This document shows positions 30,538 to 40,787 of a stretch of DNA of 64,000 nucleotides, piece after piece. The translations under genes were made by a program, and so were the position numbers. How positions within the stretch are numbered: position 1 is the first letter of the stretch; the number at the start of each line of letters is the position of its first letter. The stretch is from Methylobacter sp. (GTDB lineage: Bacteria > Pseudomonadota > Gammaproteobacteria > Methylococcales > Methylomonadaceae). The notes under the pieces were generated by a model. That model was not told the DNA's origin. It did not search any database and worked only from the letters and a program-made list of their open reading frames with translations. The stretch covers positions 58,299 to 122,298 of the forward strand of contig JAURZV010000090.1 in the NCBI GenBank assembly GCA_030653175.1. The letters run 5' to 3'.

Positions 30538-31292
30538 TACGCTGCCGCCTGATTATCTTCGACCCAACTATAACCTTTTTCTTCCAGCTCCAGTGCAAGA
30601 TCGGCACCGCCGGATTTGACGATCTGACCGTGCGCCAAAACGTGGACAAAATCCGGCTTGATGTAGTCCAGCAAGCGCTGATAATGCGTCACCATCACAA
30701 ACGAACGCTCCGGTGAACGCAAGGAATTAACACCTTCCGAGACGATTTTTAACGCGTCGATGTCCAGACCTGAATCGGTTTCATCCATAATGCACAGCTT
30801 GGGTTCCAGGATGGCCATTTGCAGGATTTCATTACGTTTCTTTTCGCCGCCGGAGAAGCCTTCATTAACCGCACGGTAAAGAAATTTCTCATCCATTTCC
30901 AGCAAACGCACTTTATCTTTAACCAACGTTAAAAAATCCATCGCATCAACTTCAGGCTGTCCATGATGTTTGCGTATGGAGTTCAGCGCCGCTTTCAACA
31001 AATAAATATTGCTGACACCGGGAATTTCCACCGGATACTGGAACGCCAAAAACACACCCTCACGCGCCCTGATTTCAGGCGCCATCTCCAGTAAATCTTT
31101 ACCCTGATAAGTCACCGTTCCGCCCGTCACGGTGTAACCGCCCTTACCTGACAATACATGCGACAACGTGCTTTTACCGGAACCGTTCGGCCCCATAATC
31201 GCATGGATTTCGCCCGATTTGATCTCAAGGTTAATGCCTTTGAGAATGGGCTTATCGCCAACGCTGACGTGAAGATTTTTTATGCTGAGCAT
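30537..31292 (-). CDS. sufC: Fe-S assembly ATPase SufC
   Basis: A 251-residue ABC-type ATPase: Walker [15 protein letters not shown], signature [14 protein letters not shown], Walker [18 protein letters not shown]. The GEKKRNE form of the signature is specific to SufC. It starts after the hicBA segment and abuts sufD. Confidence 0.95.
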   Translation of the reverse strand: MLSIKNLHVSVGDKPILKGINLEIKSGEIHAIMGPNGSGKSTLSHVLSGKGGYTVTGGTVTYQGKDLLEMAPEIRAREGVFLAFQYPVEIPGVSNIYLLKAALNSIRKHHGQPEVDAMDFLTLVKDKVRLLEMDEKFLYRAVNEGFSGGEKKRNEILQMAILEPKLCIMDETDSGLDIDALKIVSEGVNSLRSPERSFVMVTHYQRLLDYIKPDFVHVLAHGQIVKSGGADLALELEEKGYSWVEDNQAAA

Positions 31293-31308
31293 GTTGTTTT
31301 TACCTGTG

Positions 31309-31497
31309 TTATTTAACGGGTTTTACACCGAGATCTTTACAAATTTTATTCGCCAAAATATCTTTAACTTCAGAATGTCTTGGAATGGCTGAACGTTTAT
31401 TTTGCTCTGGATTATGCCACCATGAATGTCGCCCGCCTTCACGTAATAATTCACAGCCTTGTGCTGTCAAATATCTAATCAGTTCAGAACGTTTCAC
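31309..31497 (-). CDS. hicA: HicA-type mRNA interferase toxin
   Basis: A 62-residue dsRBD-like toxin: [30 protein letters not shown] carries the conserved glycine and histidine (GGRHSWW) of HicA/YcfA proteins that cleave mRNA. It overlaps the preceding hicB gene by four bases, the antitoxin-first order. It sits between sufB and sufC. Confidence 0.87.
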   Translation of the reverse strand: MKRSELIRYLTAQGCELLREGGRHSWWHNPEQNKRSAIPRHSEVKDILANKICKDLGVKPVK

Positions 31498-31706
31498 AAT
31501 GCAATAAGCTCTTCTCGATAATGAGTACCCGCATTTAATAATGCTTCTTCTCGATTAAAGACTAATGCTTCTTGCAAGGTAATTTTTAGTGTTTCAATTA
31601 ATTCATCATGGGTTGATTCCTGACAATTGACTCCAGGGATTTCTTCAATCCATCCTAACCACCAATCACCGTCTTGTTTTATTACTGCTGTGTATTTGTT
31701 ATTCAT
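31494..31706 (-). CDS. hicB: HicB-like antitoxin
   Basis: A 70-residue partial-RNase-H-fold HicB protein (YTAVIKQDGDWWLGWIEEIPG; then a helix around ELIETLKITLQEALVFNREE). It lacks an obvious DNA-binding tail, as short HicB forms do. It overlaps hicA by four bases and overlaps the end of the upstream HicB-fusion gene by eight bases, so all three are cotranscribed. Confidence 0.85.
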   Translation of the reverse strand: MNNKYTAVIKQDGDWWLGWIEEIPGVNCQESTHDELIETLKITLQEALVFNREEALLNAGTHYREELIAL

Positions 31707-32559
31707 GACTTGACCTAGAATCTAATTTTTCTATAAATTCGTTCCAAAAATCCTCAATTGCTAACGCATATTCTTGAATATCTTTTTCTTTCAGAAAAAC
31801 ACCGTCTCCATTTAGGGGCTGACGAACCGGCAATCTTTCCCCCTCGAAGTAACCATCATCTTGAAAAGGAGTTTTAAATAAATCGGGGCGAAGCTTTTCC
31901 AATTTTTTTGCACTATAGCCTTCTGCATGTTTCACGGCATTACAAACATATTCAAGCTCTTTAAGTTTTTCCCATGAACGGAAGTTCTCAATGTTGAGTT
32001 CATCTACTTCGATCAGAATCTTTTCATCGCACTTGTAATTAGCTTCACGATTATAATTATTACCAAGAGATTGCATTACTAGCTGGCTAATTTGTTGTTC
32101 ATATAAATGACGCAAAGCAACCGGATATAGATTAATCACACTTTGCAGAGCACGTTGCCGTAGCCATTCCATGCGGCAATATTCGTCAAGTTCATCTTCA
32201 TAAGAATCATAATGACTAACTTCTACCTCTTTATCGAATGCGGGTAAAATCTTTTCAGATAGTACCTTACTAAAATAATTTACAGGTGGAATAAAACTCC
32301 CAATAAGGAATTGATTAAATCTATTAATATTAGTTTTTTCTTGTCTTTTTATTTTTTGCATACAGGCCTTAGGTTTTGGAATAGTCCTCCCCAATTTATT
32401 AGCCGTTTCTATCCATTCGCTAATGATTTGTTCTGCATTAATAACAGCTTCTTGATAGGTCGCGCCATCTGCCTTACAACCAGCCAATTCCGGCACTTCG
32501 GCGATATAAGTGTGATCTTCTTCGCTCCAGTAAATAATCATTTCATATTTAGCCGCCAT
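31699..32559 (-). CDS. HicB-domain protein fused to an uncharacterised helical domain
   Basis: A 286-residue protein. Residues 1-65 are a HicB-like domain (YEMIIYWSEEDHTYIAEVPE, GATYQEAVINAEQIISEWIETA). The remaining 220 residues are helical and end with ELEYVCNAVKHAEGYSAKKL. The NAVKH segment resembles the RNxxxH motif of HEPN domains but has cysteine in place of arginine, so a HEPN assignment is only a suggestion. It starts eight bases after sufB and overlaps hicB. The function is unknown; it could be an alternative antitoxin or effector of the adjacent pair. Confidence 0.65.
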   Translation of the reverse strand: MAAKYEMIIYWSEEDHTYIAEVPELAGCKADGATYQEAVINAEQIISEWIETANKLGRTIPKPKACMQKIKRQEKTNINRFNQFLIGSFIPPVNYFSKVLSEKILPAFDKEVEVSHYDSYEDELDEYCRMEWLRQRALQSVINLYPVALRHLYEQQISQLVMQSLGNNYNREANYKCDEKILIEVDELNIENFRSWEKLKELEYVCNAVKHAEGYSAKKLEKLRPDLFKTPFQDDGYFEGERLPVRQPLNGDGVFLKEKDIQEYALAIEDFWNEFIEKLDSRSSHE

Positions 32560-32567
32560 TTTGTCAA

Positions 32568-34016
32568 CTAACCGACAGAACCTTCCAGACTCAACCCCAA
32601 CAACGCCTGAGCCTCCACCGCAAATTCCATCGGCAGTTCCCTGAACACTTCCTTACAAAAACCGTTGACGATCATCGACACGGCATCTTCCGCCGACAGT
32701 CCGCGTTGCTGACAAAAAAACAGCTGATCTTCGCTGATCTTGGAGGTGGTCGCTTCATGTTCGACCTGAGCCGAGGGCTGCCTGACTTCCACATAAGGAA
32801 ACGTGTGTGCGCCGCATTTATCACCGATTAATAAGGAGTCACACTGGGTATAGTTACGGGCGTTTTCCGCGCTTTTTAACACCTTGACCAAACCGCGATA
32901 GGTATTCTGCGCAAAACCAGCTGAAATACCTTTGGAAATAATGGTGCTGCTGGTATTTTTGCCTATATGGATCATCTTGGTGCCGGTATCGGCCTGCTGA
33001 TAATTATTGGTCAGCGCCACCGAATAAAACTCACCGGTGGAATTGTCGCCGGTCAGGATGCAGCTTGGATATTTCCAGGTAATTGCCGAACCGGTTTCCA
33101 CCTGCGTCCACGACACTTTGGAATTCTCGCCCCGGCAATCGGCGCGCTTGGTCACAAAGTTATAGATACCACCCAAACCATTTTTATCGCCGGGATACCA
33201 GTTTTGCACGGTAGAGTATTTAATCACCGCGTCTTTCATCGCGATTAACTCAACCACCGCCGCATGCAGCTGATTTTCGTCACGCATCGGCGCGGTGCAG
33301 CCTTCCAGATAACTGACATGACTGCCTTCATCGGCAATAATTAAAGTCCGTTCAAACTGCCCGGTATTGGCAGCGTTGATACGAAAATAGGTTGATAATT
33401 CCATCGGGCAACGCACGCCTTTGGGAATATAGACGAACGACCCGTCGGTAAAAACGGCGGCATTTAACGCGGCAAAGTAATTGTCCGTATGCGGCACGAC
33501 CGAGCCCAGATATTGCTTGATCAGTTCGGGATGGTCGCGCAAGGCTTCTGAAATCGGGCAGAAAATAACACCCGCTTCTTTCAGCTTGCCTTTAAACGTC
33601 GTCGCCACCGAGACGCTGTCGAAAACCGCATCGACCGCAACACCGGCCAAACGTTCCTGTTCATCCAGAGGAATGCCCAATTTTTTATAGGCTTCCAGTA
33701 TTTGCGGATCGATTTCATCCAGGCTTTTCGGCCCGTCTTCCTTGCGTTTAGGCGCAGAATAGTAACTGATCGCCTGATAATCGATAGGATCGAACTTGAC
33801 GAACGCCCATTTCGGCGTCTTCATGGTTTGCCAATGACGAAACGCTTTCAGCCGGTATTCCAGCATAAACTCAGGCTCATTCTTGACCTTCGATAACCTG
33901 TGAATAACCGCTTCATCCAATCCGGGCGGGAAAGTGTCGGTTTCCACTTCAGTTACAAACCCCTGTTTGTATTCCTTACCGATCAGATTCTTGATTTCTT
34001 GTTCACTTGCTGACAT
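32568..34016 (-). CDS. sufB: Fe-S assembly scaffold protein SufB
   Basis: A 482-residue SufB protein of the usual length; it contains [20 protein letters not shown] and the C-terminal [20 protein letters not shown], with the cysteine used for cluster assembly. It is the first structural suf gene, eight bases after the regulator stop. Confidence 0.95.
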   Translation of the reverse strand: MSASEQEIKNLIGKEYKQGFVTEVETDTFPPGLDEAVIHRLSKVKNEPEFMLEYRLKAFRHWQTMKTPKWAFVKFDPIDYQAISYYSAPKRKEDGPKSLDEIDPQILEAYKKLGIPLDEQERLAGVAVDAVFDSVSVATTFKGKLKEAGVIFCPISEALRDHPELIKQYLGSVVPHTDNYFAALNAAVFTDGSFVYIPKGVRCPMELSTYFRINAANTGQFERTLIIADEGSHVSYLEGCTAPMRDENQLHAAVVELIAMKDAVIKYSTVQNWYPGDKNGLGGIYNFVTKRADCRGENSKVSWTQVETGSAITWKYPSCILTGDNSTGEFYSVALTNNYQQADTGTKMIHIGKNTSSTIISKGISAGFAQNTYRGLVKVLKSAENARNYTQCDSLLIGDKCGAHTFPYVEVRQPSAQVEHEATTSKISEDQLFFCQQRGLSAEDAVSMIVNGFCKEVFRELPMEFAVEAQALLGLSLEGSVG

Positions 34017-34024
34017 AAAATTTT

Positions 34025-34474
34025 CTACCTATATAAACTGGAGACCGGAATCAACACTTCTTCCGGCACAACAACGGGTCTGATTAAATCGGCCAAAGTC
34101 ACCGACTCTAATGCGTTATGAATGGTCTGGTTAATCAAACTCCAGTTCCCCAAAATATCACAGCCCGAAGCCTGTTCGCAGCCCTGATGGGAAATACTGC
34201 ATTCGGTGAGGGCGATCGGCCCTTCCAGTGCGCTGATAACCGCCGCAACGCTGATTTCTTCCGGCATTCTGGCTAAAACATAACCACCCTTGGCGCCGCG
34301 TGTAGAAATCAATACGTCTGCGTTAACCAGCAGCTTAAGGATTTTACTGACTGTAGGCAGAGCAATACCGGTCACTGTCGATATTTCCATAGCCGCACGC
34401 ACCTGCGTTTTTTCTCGGGCCATAAAACTTAAAATGACCGTCGCATAATCAGTTAACTTACTCAGCCGTAACAT
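34025..34474 (-). CDS. Rrf2-family Fe-S regulator (SUF operon regulator)
   Basis: A 149-residue winged-helix repressor of the IscR family. The N-terminal helix-turn-helix ([20 protein letters not shown]) is followed by three cysteines at 92, 99 and 105 ([11 protein letters not shown]) that should bind a [2Fe-2S] cluster. It is the first gene of the suf operon and a palindrome sits on its promoter, so it probably represses its own operon when Fe-S supply is adequate. GGGAG precedes the ATG. Confidence 0.88.
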   Translation of the reverse strand: MLRLSKLTDYATVILSFMAREKTQVRAAMEISTVTGIALPTVSKILKLLVNADVLISTRGAKGGYVLARMPEEISVAAVISALEGPIALTECSISHQGCEQASGCDILGNWSLINQTIHNALESVTLADLIRPVVVPEEVLIPVSSLYR

Positions 34475-34493
34475 ACCCTGCTCCCAATGATTG

Positions 34494-34528
34494 AGGACTA
34501 TTCTAGTCCTATTTAATTACAGAGTAAA
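34494..34528 (-). promoter_or_regulatory. suf operon promoter with Rrf2-type operator
   Basis: On the minus strand TTTACT (34523-34528), a 17-base spacer and TAGAAT (34500-34505) form a sigma70 promoter. The perfect palindrome AGGACTA-N3-TAGTCCT (34494-34510) covers the -10 element and resembles the IscR-type GACT/AGTC half-sites. Binding of the adjacent regulator here would block transcription. Confidence 0.65.
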
Positions 34529-34542
34529 GTCATAGGCAATTA

Positions 34543-36894
34543 TCATTTAATATTCCAATATTTACTTTCCGCTTGACGCATCCCCTGCACTGCAAATACA
34601 TTGTTTTTAACATTAACGACAATAGCCCCGCTGTCGGCACTATTCAGCCATTTGGCATTGACTTGCCGATAGCGCGCCAAAACATCCCTATGCGGGTGAC
34701 CGAATTGATTCCGGTAACCCGCCGGAATCAACACGTAGTCAGGTTGGACGACCTGCAAAAAACCGGCTGTTGATGAGGTTTTGCTGCCGTGATGCGGCGC
34801 AACCAACACATCGGCCTTTAAAGCCTCGCCGTAGGTCTCAACCAACCAGGACTCCGCCGCTGCCTCTATGTCGCCGGTCAACAATACCGTGCCGTGTTTC
34901 GACTGGATTTTCAGTACGCAGGAATTGTCGTTTTCCGACACAAACGCTTGCTGCGGAGCCAGCATAGTGAATTTGACCTCATCCCATAACCACGATTGTC
35001 CGGCCACACACTCGCTTGGCGCATACTCGTTTAACAACTGAGGAACGCTGGTCAGCACTTGTTCTGTATCAATGCCGCGCATTAACGATGCCGTGCCGCC
35101 GATATGATCGTTATCGCCATGACTGACAATTAAACTGTCGATTTTAGCTACACCTTGCGAGCGCAAAAAAGGCAGCAGCACACTTTTCCCCATATCGCTT
35201 TGCTCAGAAAATTTCGCGCCGGTATCGTAAATCAGCAGATGATGACTGGTTTGCACGACGGCCGACAAGCCTTGCCCGACATCCAGCAGGGTCATGTTGA
35301 TGTCACCTGTTTCAGGCTGTTTTGTATCGGTAAACACCAGCGGCAAAAACATCACCAGACTCAACCACCGGGCCGGAATGCCGACCGGTGCAAGCAGCAA
35401 TAAAACACCCGGTACAGCGAAAAGCAACGCCCAATACGATGGCAGCGCATGATTTATCGACGCCATAGGAATTTCTGCCAAATGAGCTAATAACCACCAT
35501 AAGCCTTGCAATACATGATCTATCAAATAGAACAATTTGCTCGCCGACGTCGGCAAGATAAACATAATAATGACGGCCAGCAGCGACAACGGCACAACCA
35601 GCAGGCTGATGACCGGCACGGCGATCAAATTAGCCAATGGCGCAATCAATGAAACCTGTTGGAAAAACAGCAATAGCAGAGGAGATAAACCCACCGAAGT
35701 GACCCAGTTTATTTTTATTGCGCCCCAGATAGGCCCAAGCTTGCCTAAGCGTCCGGAAACAGCATAAACAATCACACCCACGGCGAGGAATGACAGCCAG
35801 AATCCCGCCGATAAAACGGCTAACGGATCGATAATCAACACTGCAAACATGGCAATGGACAGGGTATTAAAAGGGCGACTGTTGCGTTGCAGAATAATGG
35901 CCGCCATGGCGATAGACAGCATGACCACGGAGCGCTGGGTAGGCACGGAAAAACCGGCCAGCCCGGAGTAAAAAATCGCAACCAGCACCGCCGCAACTGC
36001 CGCAACCTTTTGCGGCGACCAAGCGAGCAATCCTGTCCGTGCCCATAATTTCAGTACCAAAAAATAAACCAACCCGGCAATAAGACCGATATGCGAGCCG
36101 GAAATCACCACCAGATGAGTCGTACCGGTTCTACGAAAAACTTCCCATTGTTCTTGAGTGACGCTGTTGCCGTCGCCAATAGTCAGCGCCTTTATCAGCG
36201 CCAGACTTGGGCTGTTGCCTAATGTGCTTGAAAGCTGATCGGTGATGCTTTGCCGCCAGACGGAAATACTGCTCCCGGCCGAATCACGTCCCAGCAAAAC
36301 CGGCTTTGGACTTGGACGCACATAGCCTGTCGCGCCTATGCCTTCGGTAAACAGCCGGCGTTCATAATCAAAGCCGCCGGGATTCATATTGCCGTGGACA
36401 CGCTTCAATTTAACGGTAAAAACCCACTGCTGACCTGCCTTGATGGGTTGGTCCGGGTAATACCAGCTTAATCTCAGTTTAGCGGGTAATTGCCGGTCGG
36501 ACTCGGCGACGATCGCCGCGCTTATAGGGGCATACACACCATCCCTGGCGATCGCCGCACCTGCTCCCGGCAGGTTCGCGGCATACACACCATCCCTGGC
36601 GATAAAATCAAAGCGGGCGCGCTTTTCATCCTGTTCCGGCAAGTCGGCTATGACGCCGGTAATCTGAATCTCGGCACCCTCCAGCTGTTCAGGCAATCGG
36701 TCGGACAATCGGTGCATTGCAAACACTATCGCCCACAGAACGCCGACTACAAAAAACAGACACCGCCAATAACGCAACCATGCAATAATGCAGACTGCTA
36801 CGCCGCCGACTATCAACCATTTAATATCCGGCAATACCGTCAACTGTTGAACCAGCAACAGCCCGGCTAAAAATGACAGGGCGGAAACAACCAT
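34543..36894 (-). CDS. comEC: ComEC/Rec2 family DNA uptake channel
   Basis: A 783-residue membrane protein: an N-terminal DUF4131-like region, a central competence domain with about ten transmembrane segments (GDGNSVTQEQWEVFRRTGTTH is family-typical) and a C-terminal metallo-beta-lactamase-like domain with SHGDNDHIGG and LTGDIE. It should transport single-stranded DNA during natural transformation. Residues about 97-131 contain a repeated ARDGVYA segment encoded by a 51-base in-frame duplication, unlike typical ComEC proteins. Confidence 0.9.
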   Translation of the reverse strand: MVVSALSFLAGLLLVQQLTVLPDIKWLIVGGVAVCIIAWLRYWRCLFFVVGVLWAIVFAMHRLSDRLPEQLEGAEIQITGVIADLPEQDEKRARFDFIARDGVYAANLPGAGAAIARDGVYAPISAAIVAESDRQLPAKLRLSWYYPDQPIKAGQQWVFTVKLKRVHGNMNPGGFDYERRLFTEGIGATGYVRPSPKPVLLGRDSAGSSISVWRQSITDQLSSTLGNSPSLALIKALTIGDGNSVTQEQWEVFRRTGTTHLVVISGSHIGLIAGLVYFLVLKLWARTGLLAWSPQKVAAVAAVLVAIFYSGLAGFSVPTQRSVVMLSIAMAAIILQRNSRPFNTLSIAMFAVLIIDPLAVLSAGFWLSFLAVGVIVYAVSGRLGKLGPIWGAIKINWVTSVGLSPLLLLFFQQVSLIAPLANLIAVPVISLLVVPLSLLAVIIMFILPTSASKLFYLIDHVLQGLWWLLAHLAEIPMASINHALPSYWALLFAVPGVLLLLAPVGIPARWLSLVMFLPLVFTDTKQPETGDINMTLLDVGQGLSAVVQTSHHLLIYDTGAKFSEQSDMGKSVLLPFLRSQGVAKIDSLIVSHGDNDHIGGTASLMRGIDTEQVLTSVPQLLNEYAPSECVAGQSWLWDEVKFTMLAPQQAFVSENDNSCVLKIQSKHGTVLLTGDIEAAAESWLVETYGEALKADVLVAPHHGSKTSSTAGFLQVVQPDYVLIPAGYRNQFGHPHRDVLARYRQVNAKWLNSADSGAIVVNVKNNVFAVQGMRQAESKYWNIK
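36530..36603. repeat. 51-bp in-frame direct duplication within comEC
   Basis: The 23-base phrase beginning gcatacacaccatccctggc occurs at 36530-36552 and again at 36581-36603, exactly 51 bases (17 codons) apart, with gcgatcgcc cores. On the coding strand it yields two ARDGVYA segments. Confidence 0.85.
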
Positions 36895-36969
36895 TTAGCA
36901 CCTTGGTGTTTTTTAGGCTAACAAAAACCTGATAAACTGTAAAAATGTAACTTTGAATAAGAAATAACG

Positions 36970-37509
36970 ATGCCAAAAGAACTTATACAAAAACTGATCC
37001 ACAAGTTCATCCCCGATCCTGAAGTGATCAAACGACACAAGAGCCTGCAATTTCTTGGCGATAAACTGCACGAGCCTAACCTCTGGCATTTAAACCGGCG
37101 CTCCGTCTCTATGGCTTTTGCAGTGGGTCTTTTTTGCGCCTGGATTCCGACCCCTGCGCAAATGGCCTTTGCCGCTGCGGGCGCCATTTATTACCGGGCT
37201 AATCTGCCCATTTCAGTAGGACTGGTCTGGATAACCAACCCCATCACCATGCCGCCGCTGTTTTATTTTGCTTATAAAGTCGGACTCTGGTTTATGAATC
37301 AGCCGGCCGTCGCCGATGAATCCGAATTTTCAATAAGCGGCATGTTCTCCGGGCTTGGCGATGTCTGGCAGCCTTTTCTAACAGGCTGTTTTATTATGGG
37401 TATAGTCTCGTCCGCCATCGGTTATTTCGGCATTCAATATTACTGGCAATATCATATAACCAAAAAATGGGCGGAAAGAAAGGCGAAAAGGCTTTCTGCG
37501 CAAGACTAG
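36970..37509 (+). CDS. DUF2062 domain membrane protein
   Basis: A 179-residue protein with the DUF2062 pattern: SVSMAFAVGLFCAWIPTPAQM, followed by RANLPISVGLVWITNPITMPP, and three to four transmembrane segments. It is divergent from comEC. The biochemical function of this family is not established. The 246-base gap that follows (37510-37755) holds no gene, only a degenerate repeat near 37540. Confidence 0.85.
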   Translation: MPKELIQKLIHKFIPDPEVIKRHKSLQFLGDKLHEPNLWHLNRRSVSMAFAVGLFCAWIPTPAQMAFAAAGAIYYRANLPISVGLVWITNPITMPPLFYFAYKVGLWFMNQPAVADESEFSISGMFSGLGDVWQPFLTGCFIMGIVSSAIGYFGIQYYWQYHITKKWAERKAKRLSAQD

Positions 37510-37755
37510 AAAGTTTGTAGCTATTCGCCCTATCTTGTTCCCACGTAGAGGCAACCCTGATAGGGCTATGGTATCACCCGACCCTACGATTGGCGATACT
37601 TAGGCGGGTGCTTTCAAATCATTATTGGCCCATCAATACATTCCAAACTTCTTTGTACTATTCAGTCTATGATTAGGACGTGATCCGTAGGCCGGATAAG
37701 CATCGCAGATTCATAGCTACCCGCAAAGTTGAACGCTGAATAGTTACGAAAATTT

Positions 37756-40491
37756 TCACTTTTCCCAACCTTCCCGCATCAAAGTGCCAAAATCACGCTG
37801 CGACAAGACATTCGAACAATCTCGCCAATCCTTATCAGATGCGGATAGATGCGTGTTGTAGCGTAAATCAAATCCAGTAGCCCGTTTTTGAGCATCAATG
37901 TATTGATCCATTTTTTCATCCAGTGTCTCAATGTCATCTATCCAGTCGTCCTTGATCGTATCGGGTAAGGAACCGAATAAATTGAATTTGTCACGCATCC
38001 GTTCGGATAGCCGCTCATAAACCTTTTCATCGACTGTCTGTTCATTAACCAGATTGAGCATATCGACACTATCGCGCACCTGGCCGAAACGTTTGATTCG
38101 ACCGATTCGCTGCTCCAGCTTCGTCGGGTTCCACGGTAAATCAACATTAATCAAAGCGCCCAAGGTTTGTAAATTCAAACCTTCGCAGGCCGCGTCGGTT
38201 GCCACCATGATACGAATTTTATGTTCAGCCACCATAAGCTTAAGGGTTTCTCTTTCAATACCGACACTATCGCCTTTTTGATATAACCGGCTCCGTCCCG
38301 CCCCAGCGTACAAACCGATAGCCTCATCAGGAAAATGGGCCGCCAACGCATCGGCAAGCCAACGTGCGGTGTCGTAATACTGGCTGAAAATAATACAACC
38401 ATGATCAAGCCAGCCTTCGTTGACCAAATAGTGCAAAACTGCCTCGTATTTGGGATCGACATCGATTTGCTTTAGTCGATGCAGCAACAATTCCAAAACT
38501 GCGCGTTCCTCATCGGTTTGCAAGGCTATGTCTACTTCAAAATCGTCACTTTCTTCGTGCAAAGTGCGGCCTTCAATCAATGCAGTAGCGGTATTGATGC
38601 CGGCAACCAAACTGGAACAAATTCGCTGTTCCATCAGGTTTTTCATAAATCCGCCGCCTTTACCGCGCCGACCCAACACCTTGCCGAATGCTCTGGCTTC
38701 ATTGTAGGCTTCACGAAAGTGTTCGGTGGTACGCACCGCCAAGCCTTCAAACAAGGCATTAAAAGCATGAATATCCTTAACCCGATTGACATCGGGATGC
38801 ACATCAACACCCACTCTCTTAAGCAGGCCCGCATCTTCCAGCGTGGTGCGCTTACGCAAGACCACATGGCGGACAAACGGATTTTCACGCTGAAAAAACG
38901 GCGCATTAGCAACCCGGCGTTCCAGCTCAAGTTCAAAATCCTGCCGGGTTCCGATGTCTAAGTCTGCGAGTCGGCCCGCTTCAAATTGCCGGGCAGACAC
39001 ACCTAAATCCAGCCGTATCGCACTGAATAACTGGCGTACCGGATTATCGGCAGTCGAATTCACAGGCGGCAATGGCGAACGCAATAATTCCCAAGCGGTC
39101 GCCAAATCCGTCACTTCCTGTTCACCTGATAAAATCGGTAAGACCTCGTCTGGCTTATGCCAGCGGGCATAATCATTACCCAACACAAAATTGCCTTTGC
39201 CTTGATGCAGCACCCGCACCAAATCCCATAAATCCTCCGGCGTGGTCTGAATTGGTGTGGCCGTGCCCAACAATACATGGTCTGCACGTGCAGCAATGGC
39301 TGTAATAAAAGCCAACAATTCATTGGGCTCACCGGCATTTTTGCCAAATCCTTGGCGTGTCCGGGCTTTATGCGCTTCATCCAGTATTACCAACCCGTAG
39401 CTCAAATCCAGCAAATGTTGTTTTTCATTAGAATCGCGCATCATCAACCCTGTAGAGACAATGCCAATGCGTAGCGGACAGGCGGCGATATGCTCAGCAC
39501 CCGCCGGAGAAATGATGCGTTCGTTAACATCAAGCCACACCTTCTTGGTGGTTTGCCAACGCGCAGTCGGGATGCCTAATTTATCCAATAATTCGGTTTG
39601 CCATTGTTCACACAGAGTCGCCGGGGTAAAGATAATCACCGGCTTGCGTCGGCGTTTTTCCTTCTCATTCAATAAACACAAGGCCAACGCTGCGGTCGCC
39701 AACGATAAGGTTTTACCCAAACCTACTTCATCGGCCAGCAATAACCTAACAAATCCGTAATCACGATAATGCTTCAAACACTCCGTCACAAAACCTTGCT
39801 GCCAAGGTTGCAGCGACATACCTTCCCGATACAGGGGTGATTCAATTAAAACCGCCGGGGCGATATTGTCATCATCAACAATTTCATCCAACTCAATTTC
39901 ATGGCGACGGCTGCGACGGCGTATTTCTTTGCAAACTGCTTCCGGCAATGGCTTTGCCGCATTCCACAAGTAGTCGAATTCAGCTTCAATCCAGGCAACA
40001 CTCTCTGGAGAATCATCCTCCCACAAAATCTCATAATGACGCTGCCAGCCGTTGCTGGTTTCATTCATCGATCCGATAAAGCCGATCTTGCGACCATCGG
40101 CACGCTCAATAACTCCGGCCTTACCATGTAAAAAACCGCACACGCTATCAGGCGCTACACGAATCACCTGTCCATGCTGCTGTAAAAAGGCATCCAACCG
40201 CCGGTACCGGTCACGGTTTAGCAAAGCCTCCACTTCAATGGCGTTGGCATTCCAGCGTCCCAGCATCTTGGCTTCACGTAATTGTGCCACTTTAAGATCA
40301 TCAGGATGAATATCGACATTACAGACGATTTTGACATCGGGGATTTGCTCCAGCCATTCATGGGCGACTTCAAATAGCGAGCTGGTGAAATACCCGGCAA
40401 TGCGGCGGTAACTTAAGGCGCCTTTCAGCTGCTCGGCTAAAAAGCTTTGGTCCAGGCGATGGGTGCGGGATGAAAAGCGGCGTAGGGTCAT
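37756..40491 (-). CDS. PLD-nuclease/SNF2 helicase fusion of the defence island
   Basis: A 911-residue protein. Residues about 10-190 form a phospholipase-D-like domain with one half-motif (HGKAGVIE ... GSMNETSNGW). A superfamily-2 helicase follows: DEVGLGKTLSLA (Walker A), VILDEAHK, LGTATPIQT, then the C-terminal domain with IIFSQYYDTARW and EQRIGRIKRFGQ. Such helicases accompany DUF1156/DUF499/DUF3780 genes in defence islands and probably act on invading DNA. The ATG overlaps the stop of a ParE-type toxin gene (ATGA). No frameshift is seen, in contrast to two of the other core genes. Confidence 0.85.
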   Translation of the reverse strand: MTLRRFSSRTHRLDQSFLAEQLKGALSYRRIAGYFTSSLFEVAHEWLEQIPDVKIVCNVDIHPDDLKVAQLREAKMLGRWNANAIEVEALLNRDRYRRLDAFLQQHGQVIRVAPDSVCGFLHGKAGVIERADGRKIGFIGSMNETSNGWQRHYEILWEDDSPESVAWIEAEFDYLWNAAKPLPEAVCKEIRRRSRRHEIELDEIVDDDNIAPAVLIESPLYREGMSLQPWQQGFVTECLKHYRDYGFVRLLLADEVGLGKTLSLATAALALCLLNEKEKRRRKPVIIFTPATLCEQWQTELLDKLGIPTARWQTTKKVWLDVNERIISPAGAEHIAACPLRIGIVSTGLMMRDSNEKQHLLDLSYGLVILDEAHKARTRQGFGKNAGEPNELLAFITAIAARADHVLLGTATPIQTTPEDLWDLVRVLHQGKGNFVLGNDYARWHKPDEVLPILSGEQEVTDLATAWELLRSPLPPVNSTADNPVRQLFSAIRLDLGVSARQFEAGRLADLDIGTRQDFELELERRVANAPFFQRENPFVRHVVLRKRTTLEDAGLLKRVGVDVHPDVNRVKDIHAFNALFEGLAVRTTEHFREAYNEARAFGKVLGRRGKGGGFMKNLMEQRICSSLVAGINTATALIEGRTLHEESDDFEVDIALQTDEERAVLELLLHRLKQIDVDPKYEAVLHYLVNEGWLDHGCIIFSQYYDTARWLADALAAHFPDEAIGLYAGAGRSRLYQKGDSVGIERETLKLMVAEHKIRIMVATDAACEGLNLQTLGALINVDLPWNPTKLEQRIGRIKRFGQVRDSVDMLNLVNEQTVDEKVYERLSERMRDKFNLFGSLPDTIKDDWIDDIETLDEKMDQYIDAQKRATGFDLRYNTHLSASDKDWRDCSNVLSQRDFGTLMREGWEK

Positions 40492-40787
40492 AACACACCT
40501 AGCCGGTCTATCCAGTAATTTGGCTTTCGATGAAGGTGCGCGACAGCAACAATGACAATCGTGTCGGCATCAATGCCATACAGAACACAGTAGGGAAAAC
40601 GCTTAATCAAGCAGCGTCTAATATCACTACCAAGCAAGGCATAAGATTTCGGATAAGCAACGATTCTTCTAATTGCGGCATCAAACTCAGTTAAAAACTG
40701 AACACCCAAATTTACTTGTTGAGCTTCATACCAGTTAAAAGCCTCGTCCAACTCGTCTTGGGCAGCCTCAAGAAATTCGATTTTCAT
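40488..40787 (-). CDS. ParE/RelE-type toxin
   Basis: A 99-residue RelE/ParE-fold protein (FLEAAQDELDEAFNWYEAQQ; RRCLIKRFPYCVLYGIDADT; VAVAHLHRKPNYW). The AHLHRKPNYW ending is typical of ParE-like toxins paired with Unstab_antitox proteins. It overlaps its antitoxin by four bases upstream and the helicase start by four bases downstream. Confidence 0.87.
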   Translation of the reverse strand: MKIEFLEAAQDELDEAFNWYEAQQVNLGVQFLTEFDAAIRRIVAYPKSYALLGSDIRRCLIKRFPYCVLYGIDADTIVIVAVAHLHRKPNYWIDRLGVL

